Shown: one piece after another, positions 62,245-64,000 of the stretch
Layout: each line of letters starts with the position of its first letter
How positions within the stretch are numbered: position 1 is the stretch's first letter
DNA from: Chinchilla lanigera
Lineage: Eukaryota > Chordata > Mammalia > Rodentia > Chinchillidae
Length of the DNA: 64,000 bases
Direction of reading: 5' to 3'
NCBI RefSeq assembly: GCF_000276665.1
Contig: NW_004955463.1
Span: 13,417,618-13,481,617, forward strand
Made by a program: the position numbers and the translations under genes
Notes under the pieces: model-generated
Told to the model about the DNA's origin: nothing
Database searches by the model: none
What the model saw: the letters and a program-made list of their open reading frames with translations, nothing else

Positions 62245-63640
62245 AAATGACTGTTAGTTACAAAAGAGTAAGTCTGAGAGAAGTGTTAACTTTGAGTTAA
62301 TGACTGTGTCCAGTCTTTAAGAAAGGGTATGTACATTCATAAAACTAAAACATTCCAGGTCCATGAAGCCACTGTAAGGCAAAACTGGCCCAAGGGTAGA
62401 GGGCTTTGGTCTTCTCCAGGCAGGTGCAGTGCGACCAGGTCCTACAGATAAAATGTGCTGAACCAAATGGAAACTCCATGGTTTACAGAAAGAACAGATG
62501 TACCCACATCTGACAACTTGTTTATAGACAAGAGCTCTTTCACACTAGCATTAAACAAAAGATAGCCCTTTTCTGTTAGTTTTTGTGTGTAGATGTCAGG
62601 TTACAAAAACACTGTTATCACAGTGACTGTGGAAACCCAATCCTGCTTTAGAAATAGAAACAAAACAGCCTTACAGCACAAATGGAACAAGAAAAGTGCA
62701 AGACAGAAAATTAGAAAAGGTGTTCTCTATAAGAATAATTCCCTTTACAATGTCTGCTGTACACACATGAACGCGTCTCCTCAGCAGAAGCAGAGGCAGG
62801 CCTGCAAACACTTTCTACCAAAGCGTGCCCGGTTTGCTCCCTGACTGAAGCTTCAAGAGGAGGAAGACTGCTCCCTGCCTCAGGGATGCCCCAGTCTTCC
62901 TCAGGTGGGAGCCAGATGTGTCACTGGCAGTGTTACATCAGTTAAAAGCAAAAGCCACTGCTTTCCCTTGGGATTAAAGGGTAGGCTGCAGTCCTCATGA
63001 AATCACATGTGCATTCTTACTTTGAAACTTCGCTGACTCACTAGGATGCAAAAAATTGCAATGACTGTCTCCACTGAGTACTTCTATGGAGGTTACAGGT
63101 TGAGGGACACTTTGTAATGTTTGTCCCTAAACATAACAACTAGCAAAGGCAGCTACCTTTCTTTTAAGCAAAGGAGTGTATTTTACTCAAGAATGAGACA
63201 CTTTGAGAGTGATGACCAGTCCTCCATCTAGATCAACTCATCCATCAGTACCAGCAGGAGCTGAGGTACAGGAATGCTAATTTAAGTTCTTCAGTCTCCT
63301 CTTCCAGTTGCTGATTCGTGTCCGTCAGCATTCAGAGATGACACAGATAATTCAGTCTGGCTAACCAGAGCCCGTCATATGTTCCCGCATATGTGACGAG
63401 CCAAAGGTGACCTCAGTGGCTGTGGATGCGGCAGCTGATGCCCAGCAGCATTAGGTAGGGCTGCAGTTCATCATCAAAGTTGAGCCACATGGACAGCAAG
63501 ACATGCAGGCCGCAGTTGCAGATGACCCGAGAAGGCGCATGCAAGTTCACCAAGCATGGCACCGGCTGTGGCCACCCAGCTCCTCATGGTGGACTCTTCC
63601 TAACTCCTCTGGTGGCCTGCTTCCTTGGTTCCTACCCTAG
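62245..63640 (-). pseudogene. Possible antisense retrocopy, gene unidentified
   Basis: This moderately GC-rich block differs in composition from its L1 surroundings. Read on the minus strand, short coding-like segments occur (LHAPSRVICNCGLHV then NFDDELQPYLMLLGI near 63,430-63,540, and NQQLEEETEELKLAFLYL near 63,250-63,310) in different frames, followed by UTR-like sequence ending at a short T tract (62231-62241 on plus). I do not recognise the parent. It could also be ordinary intron. Confidence 0.3.
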
Positions 63641-63644
63641 ATTC

Positions 63645-63905
63645 TTCTTGCATCTTTTTTCATTATCTTCATGATCATTTTGAGGTGATTTTTGTATGGA
63701 TCCAAGTTCATTTTACGTATAAGTACCCAGTTGTCCTAGCACTATTTATGGGAAAGACTATCCCTTTCCCACAGTCGGAGTTTGATGTCAGGGTAATGCT
63801 CATCTCAGAGAATAAGTTGGGAGACACTCTCTCCTATCTTTTGGAAGAGTTCTTGTGCAGTTGGTATTATCACCTTCTTAACTAGTAGAATTCATCAGCA
63901 AAGCA
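63645..63905 (-). mobile_element. L1 fragment, antisense
   Basis: Plus text ccaagttcattttacgtata, ccagttgtcctagcactatt and ggtaatgctcatctcagaga is reverse-complement L1 ORF2/3' sequence. Confidence 0.65.
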
Positions 63906-63912
63906 GTTTTCT

Positions 63913-64000
63913 GGGGCTGGGGATTTAGCTCAGCGGCAAAAGCGCCTGCCTGGCAAGCGCAAGGTCGTGAGTTCGGTTCCCGGTACCGGAGAAAAACCAA
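63913..64000 (+). repeat. Young ID SINE (GGTACCGG subfamily), cut by window end
   Basis: Reads ggggctggggatttagctca, aagcgcctgcctggcaagcg, ttcggttcccggtaccgg, ggagaaaaacc. This is the cleanest copy in the window and is useful as a consensus. Confidence 0.95.

Noticed and set aside
53570..64000. Further PLPBP exons
   Set aside because: I looked for the AVPNLFMLETVDS continuation and later hallmarks in all plus frames and saw none. The sequence is repeat-filled, so intron 4 appears to run past the window end.

Overview
The window is nuclear DNA from a mammal, almost certainly a rodent. Two vertebrate genes are readable exon by exon with GT-AG junctions. The interspersed repeats are rodent types: B1-like SINEs, tRNA-Ala-derived ID SINEs, B1-ID composites and MaLR LTRs, together with older MIR, L2, MER5A, MER20, mariner and L1 relics. 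A young ID subfamily carrying a GGTACCGG (KpnI-containing) 3' box does not match the mouse or rat ID consensus that I know. A non-murid rodent, perhaps Castorimorpha, is a guess only.

Layout. Positions 1-27,190 are non-coding. In human this interval lies between ZNF703 and ERLIN2 on 8p11.23, and no exon is visible here. It holds repeats and at least two related non-repetitive elements (about 7.34 and 17.34 kb, possibly a decayed third at 3.17 kb) that share a TGATTAATGA core and a TAATGAGG box. They look like duplicated regulatory sequence. An assembly gap of exactly 100 N (9243-9342) is flanked by two near-identical 1,870-bp copies, very probably unmerged contig ends rather than a biological duplication.

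Positions 27,190-28,330 are a CpG island with the ERLIN2 promoter and untranslated first exon. ERLIN2 (+) follows, with 11 coding exons from 29,119 to 41,521 that encode 339 aa, the same length as human erlin-2. It is intact. Its 3' UTR probably runs to about 44.7 kb. Positions 44.8-50.1 kb are SINE-rich intergenic DNA. A second CpG island (50.1-50.7 kb) with three CCAAT boxes and an ETS site drives PLPBP (PROSC, +). Coding exons 1-4 (109 complete codons plus 1 nt) are present, and the rest of the gene lies beyond the window.

The last 10 kb, inside PLPBP intron 4, is a pile of antisense L1 sequence. It is interrupted by an LTR-like element that itself carries a young ID SINE, by a pogo/Tigger-like DNA transposon, and by SINEs. 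An unrecognised stretch that may be an antisense retrocopy follows.

Erlin-2 is an ER-membrane SPFH protein of the ERAD/IP3-receptor and sterol-sensing machinery. PLPBP is a pyridoxal-phosphate homeostasis protein. The two are neighbours in human in the same order and orientation, so this is conserved synteny. I see no evidence that they share a pathway.
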